This document shows positions 5,216-12,370 of a DNA stretch of 14,054 bases, piece by piece. The stretch is taken from NCBI GenBank assembly GCA_944363755.1, contig CALVVC010000018.1, positions 1-14,054 on the forward strand, written 5' to 3'. This stretch comes from an uncultured Bacilli bacterium. Its GTDB lineage: Bacteria > Bacillota_I > Bacilli_A > RF39 > UBA660. Each line of letters begins with the position of its first letter. The first letter of the stretch is position 1. Position numbers and translations under genes: made by a program. The notes under the pieces are model-generated. The model ran no database searches. It saw only the letters and a program-made list of their open reading frames with translations, and was not told the DNA's origin.

Positions 5216-6068
5216 TATAATAGAACAAATGCTTTCAAAATATGAAATAAAAAATGTTACTGATGAAATAAATGCTTTAAAAGAAATTATTCAAGAAATA
5301 GTATTATTAGGATTATCTAGGAGTGGATTTTTTGATAAGGCAGCCTTTTATGGAGGAACTGCTTTAAGAATTTTTTATAAGTTAGATAGATTTTCAGAAG
5401 ATTTAGATTTTGCCCTAATCTCCCCTAATAAAGATTTTGATTTAAGTAAATATTTTAGTTATATAGAAAAAGAACTTAAAGCCTATGGATTAAATATGGA
5501 AGTTAATACTAAACAAAAAAGTATATCTTCTAATATAACTTCTGCTTTTGTAAAAGGGGATACATTAGAACATATCTTAAAATTTTTTCCTAATGAAGAA
5601 AGCCATAATTATAATCATATCTTAAAAAAAATTAAAATAAAATTCGAAGTTGATATTAACCCACCAGACAGTGCTACTTATGAAGACGTATATAAATTAC
5701 TACCAAGTCCCCATCAAATTAAACTATATGATAAAGAATCTTTATTTGCTAGTAAAATTCATGCTATTCTATGTAGGAACTGGAAAACAAGAACTAAAGG
5801 AAGAGATTTATATGACTATATATTTTTTCTAGCCAATAATACAAAAGTTAATTTAGAACTTTTAAAGAATAAATTAATTGCATCAAATTATATAGATGCT
5901 AATAGTAAATTTGATATAAATATACTAAAAGAATTATTAATTAAGAAATTTGAAATAATTGATTATGAGGAAACAAAAGAAGATGTAATATCATTTATTA
6001 AAAATGTAGAAAGTTTAACTATGTGGAATAGAGATTTTTTTATCAGTATTACTGAAAAACTAAATTAA
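5208..6068 (+). CDS. abiEii: AbiEii-type nucleotidyltransferase toxin (type IV TA, abortive infection)
   Basis: A 286-aa nucleotidyltransferase of the AbiEii/AbiGii family. Motif I is YGGTALR (48-54) followed by SEDLDF (63-68), the GG...DxD nucleotide- and metal-binding core. KFEVDI near 144-149 supplies the third acidic residue. KESLFASKIHAIL and KGRDLYD (197-203) are the conserved C-terminal motifs. Family members transfer nucleotides to targets such as tRNA (shown for MenT relatives), causing growth arrest that limits phage spread. AGGAGG ends at 5200; ATG 5205 and ATG 5208 are both possible, and 5208 has the better spacing (7 nt). All catalytic motifs are intact and the length is normal, so the toxin looks active. 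It is encoded last in its operon and followed by a strong terminator. Confidence 0.92.
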   Translation: MNNIIEQMLSKYEIKNVTDEINALKEIIQEIVLLGLSRSGFFDKAAFYGGTALRIFYKLDRFSEDLDFALISPNKDFDLSKYFSYIEKELKAYGLNMEVNTKQKSISSNITSAFVKGDTLEHILKFFPNEESHNYNHILKKIKIKFEVDINPPDSATYEDVYKLLPSPHQIKLYDKESLFASKIHAILCRNWKTRTKGRDLYDYIFFLANNTKVNLELLKNKLIASNYIDANSKFDINILKELLIKKFEIIDYEETKEDVISFIKNVESLTMWNRDFFISITEKLN

Positions 6069-6082
6069 GTAATATTTCATGG

Positions 6083-6116
6083 AGAAGAACAGATTAAAAG
6101 TTCTTCTTTTATTTTA
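6083..6116 (+). terminator. Terminator of the AbiE operon
   Basis: AGAAGAAC (6083-6090) pairs perfectly with GTTCTTCT (6100-6107), 9-nt loop, followed by TTTATTTTAT. It lies 14 nt after the toxin stop codon and separates AbiE from the germination operon. Confidence 0.85.
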
Positions 6117-6142
6117 TAAAATTTATTATTTTGGTAATACTA
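6113..6142 (+). promoter_or_regulatory. Sigma-F/sigma-G-like promoter of the germination operon; contains direct-repeat copy 2
   Basis: TTTATA (6113-6118), 14 nt, GGTAATACTA (6133-6142). The latter matches the sigma-F -10 consensus GGnRAnAnTA at every defined base, and AATACTA is one base from the sigma-G form CATACTA. Germinant-receptor operons are known to be transcribed in the forespore by sigma-G, so the match fits the genes it precedes. A start near 6149 leaves a 15-nt leader carrying GAGGTGA. Bases 6126-6142 are the second copy of the 17-bp repeat. Spacer length and -35 are imperfect and no vegetative promoter stands out. Confidence 0.6.
6126..6142 (+). repeat. 17-bp direct repeat, copy 2
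   Basis: TTATTTTGGTAATACTA, identical to 4512-4528. Together the copies flank the AbiE promoter, both AbiE genes and their terminator (about 1.6 kb). The surrounding bases upstream are similar AT-rich sequence, but the perfect match ends at both sides. Confidence 0.75.
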
Positions 6143-6163
6143 AAAGTGAAATGAGGTGAAGTT

Positions 6164-7582
6164 ATGCTTAGAGATGAGATTAAGAAAGCTTTTGGTAATG
6201 CCACTGATTTAATAGTTAGACCTTTTATTATCGATAATAGAGAAATCACTTTAGTCATGAGTGAAGTTTTAGGTAGTTCAAGTTATGTTAATGATTTTAT
6301 TTTAAGACGACTTTTAACTATTAAGTTTCAAAGTGATGATATAGGAAGTGAACTTCTTAACTTTATTCCTACTAATAATGGAAAAATACTAAATAAATTA
6401 AGTGATATGACAGACTATATTTGTATGGGCTTTGCCCTTCTTCTTTTTAGTAATGAAGAAGCGATAGCGATTGAAGCAAGGGCTACTGTTGATAGAGGTA
6501 TTCCTCTTGTTAGTAATGAATCTAGTATAACAGGCAGTAAAGATGCTTTTAATGAAAATTTTAATACAAATATTGGTCTTATTAGAAGAAGAATAAGAGA
6601 TGCTAATTTATATGTAGATGGAATGTTTATAGGTAAATCTAGTAAGACTAAGATTGGTATTTTATATATGAATAATATTGTAATTAAGGATAATGTAAAA
6701 AAAATAAAGAATAAACTAAATAAAATTAATGTAGATGGTATTATTGATGTTGGTAGCTTAAAGACTTATTTAGATAGTAAGACTAATTTTTTCTTTCCAA
6801 CAATTACTTCAACTGAGCGTCCTGATAAAGTTAGTCAAGCTCTACTTGAAGGTAAAATTGCTATTGTCGCTGATAATTCTCCTTATGTTTTAATTATGCC
6901 TACTTTCTTTGTTGATTATTTGCATACTAGTGATGATTATTATGAGAAAGCTATTAATACGTCTTTTATTAGAATAATTAGATTCCTTGCTTTTCTAATA
7001 TCTATTTTTACTCCAGCTTTATATATCGCTCTAACTACTCATAATCAAGATATTTTATCGCTTCCTTTATTTTTAAATTTTTTAGAACAAAGAAGTACTG
7101 TCCCCTTCTCAGCTTTAATTGAAGCTTTATTTATGAGTATATCTTTTGAAATACTAAGAGAAAGTGATATTAGAAAGCCAGCTAGTATGGGAACATCCGT
7201 ATCAATACTTGGTGGTTTAATCTTAGGAGATGCGGCAGTATCAGCAGGTATCATCTCCCCAATTATGATTATAGTTATATCGATATCAGCAATATCAGGT
7301 CTTGCTTTTTCATCAGTTGAAATGATTTATGCCCTTAGATGGTGGAGATTTATTATGATGTTTCTTGCTATGTTCTTTGGATTATTTGGAATATTTACAG
7401 GTTTTATAATTTTACTTTCATCTTTAGTTACAACATCTTCTTTATCTGTTCCTTATACTGCACCGTTTTCTCCTTTTATAAAAGAAGAAATTAAAGATAC
7501 TATTATTAAAGGAAATCATAAAAAAATAAGATATAGAAATCCCTTACTTACAAAAAATAAAATTAGGGAGCAAGATTTATGA
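6164..7582 (+). CDS. gerKA: Spore germination protein, GerA-family receptor A subunit
   Basis: A 472-aa A subunit of a germinant receptor, located in the spore inner membrane, where A, B and C subunits together sense small nutrients. The N-terminal half is soluble (about 1-265) and contains the family hallmark STERPDKVSQALLEGKIAIVADNSP region (from about residue 215) followed by VLIMPTFFVDY. The C-terminal half has about five to six membrane helices, including FLISIFTPALYIAL, GGLILGDAAV and a run of aromatic-rich helices ending near residue 445. Length is near the family norm (460-520). RBS GAGGTGA lies 4 nt from the ATG. It is the first gene of an A-C-B operon; that order matches B. subtilis gerK, which is why I use this symbol, though the specific receptor class cannot be assigned. 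Its stop overlaps the next start (ATGA). Confidence 0.93.
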   Translation: MLRDEIKKAFGNATDLIVRPFIIDNREITLVMSEVLGSSSYVNDFILRRLLTIKFQSDDIGSELLNFIPTNNGKILNKLSDMTDYICMGFALLLFSNEEAIAIEARATVDRGIPLVSNESSITGSKDAFNENFNTNIGLIRRRIRDANLYVDGMFIGKSSKTKIGILYMNNIVIKDNVKKIKNKLNKINVDGIIDVGSLKTYLDSKTNFFFPTITSTERPDKVSQALLEGKIAIVADNSPYVLIMPTFFVDYLHTSDDYYEKAINTSFIRIIRFLAFLISIFTPALYIALTTHNQDILSLPLFLNFLEQRSTVPFSALIEALFMSISFEILRESDIRKPASMGTSVSILGGLILGDAAVSAGIISPIMIIVISISAISGLAFSSVEMIYALRWWRFIMMFLAMFFGLFGIFTGFIILLSSLVTTSSLSVPYTAPFSPFIKEEIKDTIIKGNHKKIRYRNPLLTKNKIREQDL

Positions 7583-8541
7583 AGAAGATAATTATATTAT
7601 TAATTGTACTATTAATATTCTTAGGTTTTACTCCTTATAATGAATTAAATAGTCTTGCTGTTGTTGATACTTTAGGTATAGAATTTAAAAATAATAAATA
7701 CTCTCTTTACTTAAATGTTATTAATGATGATAATAAAGTTTATAATGTTAAAGGTGATAGTTTAGGAGAAGTATTTTTAAAAGCTAAGAATGTTAATAAT
7801 AAAAAAACTTATTATAAGCATTTAGAAGTAGTTATTTTAAATACTAATGTTATAAATAATAAAACTCTTAATTTTTTTAAAGATGAATTTACTTCTATTG
7901 ACTACTTAGTTTTAGGAACAGAAGATAATTTAGATGATTTATTCAAAAAATATCATAAACGTAATGATTATAAAAGCTTTATAAAAAAAGAAAAAGAGGA
8001 AAGTGCTAGTATTATTAATGTTACTTTTAAAGAATTTCTAAGTAGTAGTTTAGATGATATTAAGAATGCTAGTATCCCACTTATTAGTTATAAAGAAAAT
8101 TTAATTAGTAAAGGTATTTATATTCCTTATTTAAAAATTACTTTAGGAAAAAACTTAGCAAAAACTAATTATTTAATTAATAATAAAATTGATACTTTTA
8201 ATACAAAAGTAAATTTAAATGATAATAGTTATGAAGTAAGTGTATATGATTTAAAATCACGCATAAATTACAAAAATAATATTATTAATATAAAAATTGA
8301 AGGTAAAATTGATAGTCCTGATAGTGAAGATTTAAAAGAGTTAAAAAAGATAGTTATTAAAGATTTGAATGATAATATTTTAGAATTAATTAATAATGAA
8401 AGAAAAAATAACTATAATATTTCTAATGTTATTAATTATATTTATTTAAAAACAAGAGAAGTTAATTATGATACATATAAAAAAGCTAATATAGATGTTA
8501 ATATTACTTTAAAGGAGGAGGAGAAAAATAATTATGGTTAA
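7579..8541 (+). CDS. gerKC: Spore germination protein, GerC-family subunit lacking the lipobox cysteine
   Basis: A 320-aa GerC-family protein (family norm about 360-400), the normally lipid-anchored outer subunit of the receptor. After a hydrophobic N-terminal segment (residues 4-17) it has PYNELNSLAVVDTLGIE, the conserved GerC start usually written (G)CWDxxELNxLAIVxxxGID. At the point where the lipoprotein cysteine belongs, the sequence reads LGF: residue 17 is Phe (TTT) and not Cys. There is no cysteine anywhere in the protein. It therefore cannot be diacylated; it may stay attached by the uncleaved helix. The C-terminal domain (about 170-310: KGIYIPYLKIT, IKIEGKI) fits the family though shortened. 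It overlaps gerA by 4 nt and gerB by 8 nt. The family call depends mainly on the N-terminal motif and operon position. Confidence 0.82.
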   Translation: MKKIIILLIVLLIFLGFTPYNELNSLAVVDTLGIEFKNNKYSLYLNVINDDNKVYNVKGDSLGEVFLKAKNVNNKKTYYKHLEVVILNTNVINNKTLNFFKDEFTSIDYLVLGTEDNLDDLFKKYHKRNDYKSFIKKEKEESASIINVTFKEFLSSSLDDIKNASIPLISYKENLISKGIYIPYLKITLGKNLAKTNYLINNKIDTFNTKVNLNDNSYEVSVYDLKSRINYKNNIINIKIEGKIDSPDSEDLKELKKIVIKDLNDNILELINNERKNNYNISNVINYIYLKTREVNYDTYKKANIDVNITLKEEEKNNYG

Positions 8542-9406
8542 TAAAAAAATAGGCCTATTACAACTAGCTAGTTTAACTTTCTTTTTGACTACTTCTTCCT
8601 TTCCTCTTTTTATTGAAAAGATTATTAATATAAGTAAAGAAGATACTATTATTAGTATTATATTAGGTAGTGTTTTAGTTATACTTTTATTTAAAGTTAT
8701 TTTAAAAATAAGAAAATCTTTAAAAGTAGAAAAAAAATCTTTAAAAATCATAATATCTTTAGTTTATCTAAGTTTTTTTATCTATTTAATAATAGAAAGT
8801 ACTAACTTTATTAAAAGTTCTTTTTTAACTAGTGGTAATTTTTATAGTATTCTTATTCTTCTTTTATTAATGTGTTTAGTAGCTTCTAATAAGAGTTTTA
8901 AAGAACTTACTAGTCTTTCTTTAATTCTAAGTTTTATTTTTATACCTTTATTTATTATTAATATTATAGGAAGCAGCTTTAGTTTAGATTTAACTTATTT
9001 AAGAGTTCCCTTTAGTAATAGTATTTTAAGTATAGTTAAAGGTAGTATCTTATTCTTTACTTATGAAATTATTCCTCTTACTTTACTATTATTTATTCCA
9101 TATAAAGAAATAGATGGTAAGAAAAAACAAGATAAATATTTATATCTTGCTTTAATTGTTGGTATTTTAGTCATATTAATTCAATATTTATTATTATATT
9201 TTTCTAGTAGTATTAATCTCTTAACTAATTATAACTATCCTTTTATGTTAGTTATTAATAGTCTATCTAGTACCTTTCTTTTAGGTAGACTAAGTTATAT
9301 TATAAGCTTTTACTTACTATTTTCACTACTGATTACTTTATCTTTAATTATTTGTATTATTAAGCAGTTAATTTGGAACAAGTATACCCTAAAGACTCAA
9401 GATTAG
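8534..9406 (+). CDS. gerKB: Spore germination protein, GerB-family transporter-like subunit, possibly C-terminally shortened
   Basis: A 290-aa integral membrane protein, APC-superfamily fold, serving as the membrane core of the germinant receptor. It opens with KIGLLQLASLTFFL, equivalent to the GerB start (IS..Q...), and has about eight hydrophobic segments: roughly 5-26, 38-58, 70-93, 102-118, 126-148, 160-190, 200-225 and 235-278. The conserved late motif around an arginine is present as LLGRLSYIISFYLLF (R252). GerB proteins are usually about 360 aa with ten helices, so the last one or two appear missing. Translation starts at ATG 8534 after a long purine RBS (AAAGGAGGAGGAG, 8511-8523) inside gerC. 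The end overlaps the convergent gene at 9360 by 47 nt. Either the line has a short GerB or this end was cut by a rearrangement. Confidence 0.82.
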   Translation: MVNKKIGLLQLASLTFFLTTSSFPLFIEKIINISKEDTIISIILGSVLVILLFKVILKIRKSLKVEKKSLKIIISLVYLSFFIYLIIESTNFIKSSFLTSGNFYSILILLLLMCLVASNKSFKELTSLSLILSFIFIPLFIINIIGSSFSLDLTYLRVPFSNSILSIVKGSILFFTYEIIPLTLLLFIPYKEIDGKKKQDKYLYLALIVGILVILIQYLLLYFSSSINLLTNYNYPFMLVINSLSSTFLLGRLSYIISFYLLFSLLITLSLIICIIKQLIWNKYTLKTQD

Positions 9407-9884
9407 TTTGTTGAGCTTCTAATGGTTGAAAGAATGTATCTAAACTTGTATTAGTAGGATTGGATTCTTTCATCTTTTTAGTTAACGTAAAAATTGTAGT
9501 TAAACCATTAGTAGTCTCCTCTACTAACCCTGAATTTCTTATTGTAGCCATTTCTGTTAAAACAGGATTATCTATAACAGTACTATCTACAACATCAGGA
9601 GCATCATAACTAAAAGTTACTTTATTTAAAGTATCATTACCATAATTACTAGTAATAGTTACATTATAAATCATTGTACCAACCGCTACTTCTCTTCTAC
9701 AAGTTAAGGCTGTAGCACTACCTACTCTAGCATCATTATTATTAGAAGAATTTATATTAGTACTATTCATACTATCTTTAAAAAATACCCTAAATAATGG
9801 TGGTAAAGCAATTAAAATAATAAAGATGACTATTAATAAATATATAAAAATATTAATAATAGAACTTTCTTTTTTCTCTTTCAT
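9360..9884 (-). CDS. Hypothetical membrane-anchored extracytoplasmic protein, 174 aa
   Basis: Residues 9-31 form one membrane helix after a Lys/Glu-rich start (MKEKKE), so the rest would face the outside. A low-complexity Ser/Asn linker (about 38-51) leads to a small domain with many Thr and Val, beginning ALTCRREVAVGTMIYNVTI. Two cysteines, C62 and C169, stand near the two ends of this domain and could form a disulfide. The layout (CxR..., beta-rich with KVTFSYD) loosely recalls small secreted DUF1307/YehR-like domains, but I do not assign it. The start follows GAGGGTGA, and the ATG shares 1 nt with the stop of the gene upstream, so the two are co-transcribed. Its 3' end overlaps gerB by 47 nt in the opposite direction. 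Confidence 0.75.
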   Translation of the reverse strand: MKEKKESSIINIFIYLLIVIFIILIALPPLFRVFFKDSMNSTNINSSNNNDARVGSATALTCRREVAVGTMIYNVTITSNYGNDTLNKVTFSYDAPDVVDSTVIDNPVLTEMATIRNSGLVEETTNGLTTIFTLTKKMKESNPTNTSLDTFFQPLEAQQTNLESLGYTCSKLTA

Positions 9885-10288
9885 TATTCACCCTCACTTT
9901 CTTGTTGTTCTAATTTTTCTTTTCTTTTAATATTAATAATAAATTTAGCGATATAGAAAATTAAGAAAAATAAAGGAAAAAGAGGAAATACCATAAAGAA
10001 ATAATAAAAGAAAATATTTTCATCAATAGCATCTAAAGCCCTAACATTTTCTGTAAAAGCAAGAGAAAAACCAATAGATACTGATAGAAGTATAGAAGTA
10101 AAAATTATTCCCATGACATTACTCCAATAATTAATTACAAAATTAGTTCTATTTAAGTCTTTTTTCTTATTATAATGCTCATATATCTTTGTACCTATAA
10201 AAAATATAATAAGAATTATTATTAAAGGAATAATTACATAACAAAGTAAAACTCTCATATTTTCTTCACTATAAACCGTCTGTGTCAC
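9884..10288 (-). CDS. Hypothetical three-helix membrane protein, 134 aa
   Basis: Three hydrophobic segments are visible (about 12-32, 57-79 and 91-117), joined by a basic loop containing YNKKKDLNRTNF and followed by a charged tail (KRKEKLEQQESEGE). I recognise no family. The start is GTG 10288, supported by AGGTGAT 7 nt upstream; an internal ATG (10258) has no comparable site. The next gene starts at its stop codon (TAATG), so they probably work together at the membrane: this protein within it and the partner outside it. Confidence 0.75.
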   Translation of the reverse strand: MTQTVYSEENMRVLLCYVIIPLIIILIIFFIGTKIYEHYNKKKDLNRTNFVINYWSNVMGIIFTSILLSVSIGFSLAFTENVRALDAIDENIFFYYFFMVFPLFPLFFLIFYIAKFIINIKRKEKLEQQESEGE

Positions 10289-10306
10289 TTATCATCACCT
10301 ATTATA

Positions 10307-10335
10307 ATGATAACATAGTCTTTAATTCACTTCAA
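10307..10335 (-). promoter_or_regulatory. Promoter of the two-gene membrane operon
   Basis: On the minus strand TTGAAG (10335-10330), 17 nt, TATCAT (10312-10307), just upstream of the RBS and GTG start at 10288. The leader would be about 12 nt. Confidence 0.5.
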
Positions 10336-10338
10336 CTT

Positions 10339-10362
10339 AAAAAAGACAACTTTTCTAAAGTT
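10339..10362 (-). terminator. Terminator of the ogt operon
   Basis: On the minus strand AACTTT (10362-10357), loop AGA, AAAGTT (10353-10348), then GTC and a run of six T. The stem begins at the last base of the ogt stop codon. Confidence 0.7.
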
Positions 10363-10823
10363 TACATATTATTTTTTTCTAAATTTAATAAATATTCTTT
10401 TTTCTCTATACAAGATACATAACTACCTATATCACTATCATCTTTTACTACTCTATGACATGGTAAAAGAATAGGACAAGGATTCTCATTTAAAATATTT
10501 ATTACAGGACTAGTCATTTCTTCATTACCTAGAATTCTTGCTACATCACTATAAGTCATAGTTTCTCCATATGGTATATGACTAACTACTTCTAAAACTC
10601 TCTTTTCAAGTCCAGACAATAAATAATTATAAAAAGAAAACGAAGTAATCTCCCCTTTAAAATACAAATCTAACTCTTCTTTAACTTTAATACTTAACTT
10701 ACATTCTCTTTCTTCTTCTAGTTGTTCAAGAATAAATGTTATAGATAAAACATCATAATAACTAGTATTAATTCTAATTATTCCAATAGGACTCTCATAA
10801 AATGAAAGATAACTTATATGCAT
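10362..10823 (-). CDS. ogt: Methylated-DNA-[protein]-cysteine S-methyltransferase (Ogt-type DNA repair)
   Basis: A 153-aa suicide enzyme that removes O6-alkyl groups from guanine onto its own cysteine. The active site ILLPCHRVV is intact with acceptor Cys122, the DNA-probing tyrosine is in TMTYSDVARIL (Tyr92), and the C-terminal KKEYLLNLE carries the Glu-bearing helix. The N-terminal domain (1-70) is the usual short variable one. One feature is odd: the recognition-helix motif normally reads RAVGxAxxxNP, where Arg flips the base out, but here the ungapped equivalent is SPVINILNENP, so the arginine finger is Ser105 and Ala is Pro106. This may weaken repair or change substrate. It is not a standard alkyltransferase-like (ATL) protein, since those lose the cysteine. 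The gene starts 12 nt after the TVP38-family gene and ends the operon. Confidence 0.92.
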   Translation of the reverse strand: MHISYLSFYESPIGIIRINTSYYDVLSITFILEQLEEERECKLSIKVKEELDLYFKGEITSFSFYNYLLSGLEKRVLEVVSHIPYGETMTYSDVARILGNEEMTSPVINILNENPCPILLPCHRVVKDDSDIGSYVSCIEKKEYLLNLEKNNM

Positions 10824-10835
10824 AACAACTACCCC

Positions 10836-11408
10836 TTAAAACAATTTTATAAATAAACTATAGAATATCAAAGTAAATGGTTTACCTACTAATATTATAA
10901 TAATAAATTTCCTAAAGGTCAAATTACTAATTCCTGATATATAACATAATAAATCATCAGGAGCTCCTGGTAATAAAATACCCCAAAAAAATATTTTTTC
11001 AAACTTTTTAGTTCTAATATATTTTAAATATTTATTAATTGTCTCTTCCTTAAATAATTTTTTAATAAGAGGAAGTCCAAAGTTTCTTGATAACATATAG
11101 GCAACTACACTACCTAAAGTTAAACCAACATAATTATAAATAAAACCTTCTATAGGTCCAAAAGCAAGTGGTCCAACAAGACAAGAAGCACCTCCTGGTA
11201 TAACGGGAAATACTACTTGAACTATTTGTAGTAAAAGAAAAATTATTGGTCCAATAAGCCCATATTTTTTTATTCTACCAACTAAAACTTCAGGACTAGT
11301 TAAAAGATTTACCTTAATAGCATAAATTATGAAAGCAACTAATAATATCGTTATTATAACCGTTGTAATTGTCATTATTTTCTTTAATTTTTGTTCATCT
11401 TTAGCCAT
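10836..11408 (-). CDS. TVP38/TMEM64-family (VTT domain) membrane protein
   Basis: A 190-aa integral membrane protein of the VTT (SNARE-associated/DedA-related) group. TM1 spans about residues 10-30. The family core follows: IGPIIFLLLQIVQVVFPVIP, then PGGASCLVGPLAFGPIEG with its re-entrant loop, and GLTLGSVVAYMLSRNFG with glycine packing. Near the C-terminus, PGAPDDLLCYISGIS is the second conserved segment. VTT proteins are linked to lipid scrambling or envelope homeostasis; the exact role in bacteria is unsettled. RBS GGAGG lies 7 nt from the ATG. It sits between the MYG1-family gene and ogt, with short gaps, as part of a minus-strand operon. Confidence 0.9.
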   Translation of the reverse strand: MAKDEQKLKKIMTITTVIITILLVAFIIYAIKVNLLTSPEVLVGRIKKYGLIGPIIFLLLQIVQVVFPVIPGGASCLVGPLAFGPIEGFIYNYVGLTLGSVVAYMLSRNFGLPLIKKLFKEETINKYLKYIRTKKFEKIFFWGILLPGAPDDLLCYISGISNLTFRKFIIIILVGKPFTLIFYSLFIKLF

Positions 11409-11458
11409 AACTTTCCTCCATTAACTATTGTACCCTAAACTACTATTAATTACTACTA

Positions 11459-12370
11459 TTATTCTTTCTCATTTACATTTATTGCAATTTCTGCAAGTTT
11501 TTTAGCAGTATCTAAGTCCTTTGCAGTCATTAAAAATCTATTAGTATGACAAAATAATGATCCTTTTATACCAGTTACTTCTTCTAAATCACTATTAGAA
11601 AGGCCTCCCCAATTCTTTGGAAAATAAACTCTACTAGTTTTATCTATAGTACTAATAGGAACAGTATTAATAGCATAACCCCCTCTATTAGAAGGATAGA
11701 TTACAAGCTTTATTTTTTTACCATCAAGGGATGTTAAAATAGTCTCTTCATAAGGTAGATATTCATCTAATATTAAAATAGGACCTTTAGTTTTATTTAG
11801 AAGTTTTTTTACTTTAACACCTGCTTCTACTTTACCAACTACATTTTTTAACTCATAAATTAAAATAGTTTCTGCAAGATTAACTGCTTTAACAAATTGT
11901 TCATCAAGACTATCATTACTCAAATAACTAGGATTAAATATTTTAATAATATCACTTACTGTCTTTACTTTATAATCTGCTTTTATCAAAGGAAATATGC
12001 CATTATCAATAGCATCTATTCCTTCTATAAAGTCTTTAACTAAATAATTATATATAGCTTTAGTATTTTTAAGTTTTAACTTTTTTAAATACCTTAGTCC
12101 ATACTCTTCAAATAAAAGACCAAATGAGGAATACTTTATTCCATTATCTCTAATTCTAGCATTACTTTGATGATGATCATACTTACCATTACCTATATCA
12201 TAAACAATAACATTAGATGAAATATCTTTTGGTACTTCATTTACTCTTGCTACTTTAAAATTATCAAAATATAAAGAAAGAAATGCTGTTGCAAAAACAT
12301 CATCAGCATGCATTGTTCCATTATGAGTAATACCATCAGCATCATTTATATCTTTAACTAAAGTTATCAT
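11459..12370 (-). CDS. MYG1-family (UPF0160) metal-dependent hydrolase-like protein
   Basis: A 303-aa protein of the MYG1 family, DHH-related; eukaryotic MYG1 is a 3'-5' RNA exonuclease, while bacterial members are mostly uncharacterised. The N-terminal signature THNGTMHADDVFA (15-27) and YDHHQ (64-68) supply the His/Asp metal ligands. WGGLSNSDLEEVTGI and FCHTNRFLMTAKDLDTAKKLA near the C-terminus are the conserved end of the family. No membrane helix or signal is seen, so it is cytoplasmic. GGAGG precedes the ATG, which overlaps the stop of the glycosyltransferase gene (ATGA), so translation is coupled. The family call is firm; the in vivo substrate is unknown. Confidence 0.9.
   Translation of the reverse strand: MITLVKDINDADGITHNGTMHADDVFATAFLSLYFDNFKVARVNEVPKDISSNVIVYDIGNGKYDHHQSNARIRDNGIKYSSFGLLFEEYGLRYLKKLKLKNTKAIYNYLVKDFIEGIDAIDNGIFPLIKADYKVKTVSDIIKIFNPSYLSNDSLDEQFVKAVNLAETILIYELKNVVGKVEAGVKVKKLLNKTKGPILILDEYLPYEETILTSLDGKKIKLVIYPSNRGGYAINTVPISTIDKTSRVYFPKNWGGLSNSDLEEVTGIKGSLFCHTNRFLMTAKDLDTAKKLAEIAINVNEKE

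Noticed and set aside
5650..5832. 60-codon frame inside the toxin gene, plus strand
   Set aside because: It lies within abiEii in another frame, where all family motifs are read in the annotated frame; no RBS.
7045..7254. 69-codon minus-strand frame
   Set aside because: It is antisense to the membrane half of gerA, whose conserved residues fix the real frame.
8509..8751. 80-codon hydrophobic minus-strand frame
   Set aside because: It is antisense to gerC/gerB; its hydrophobicity reflects reversed AT-rich membrane codons. No RBS.
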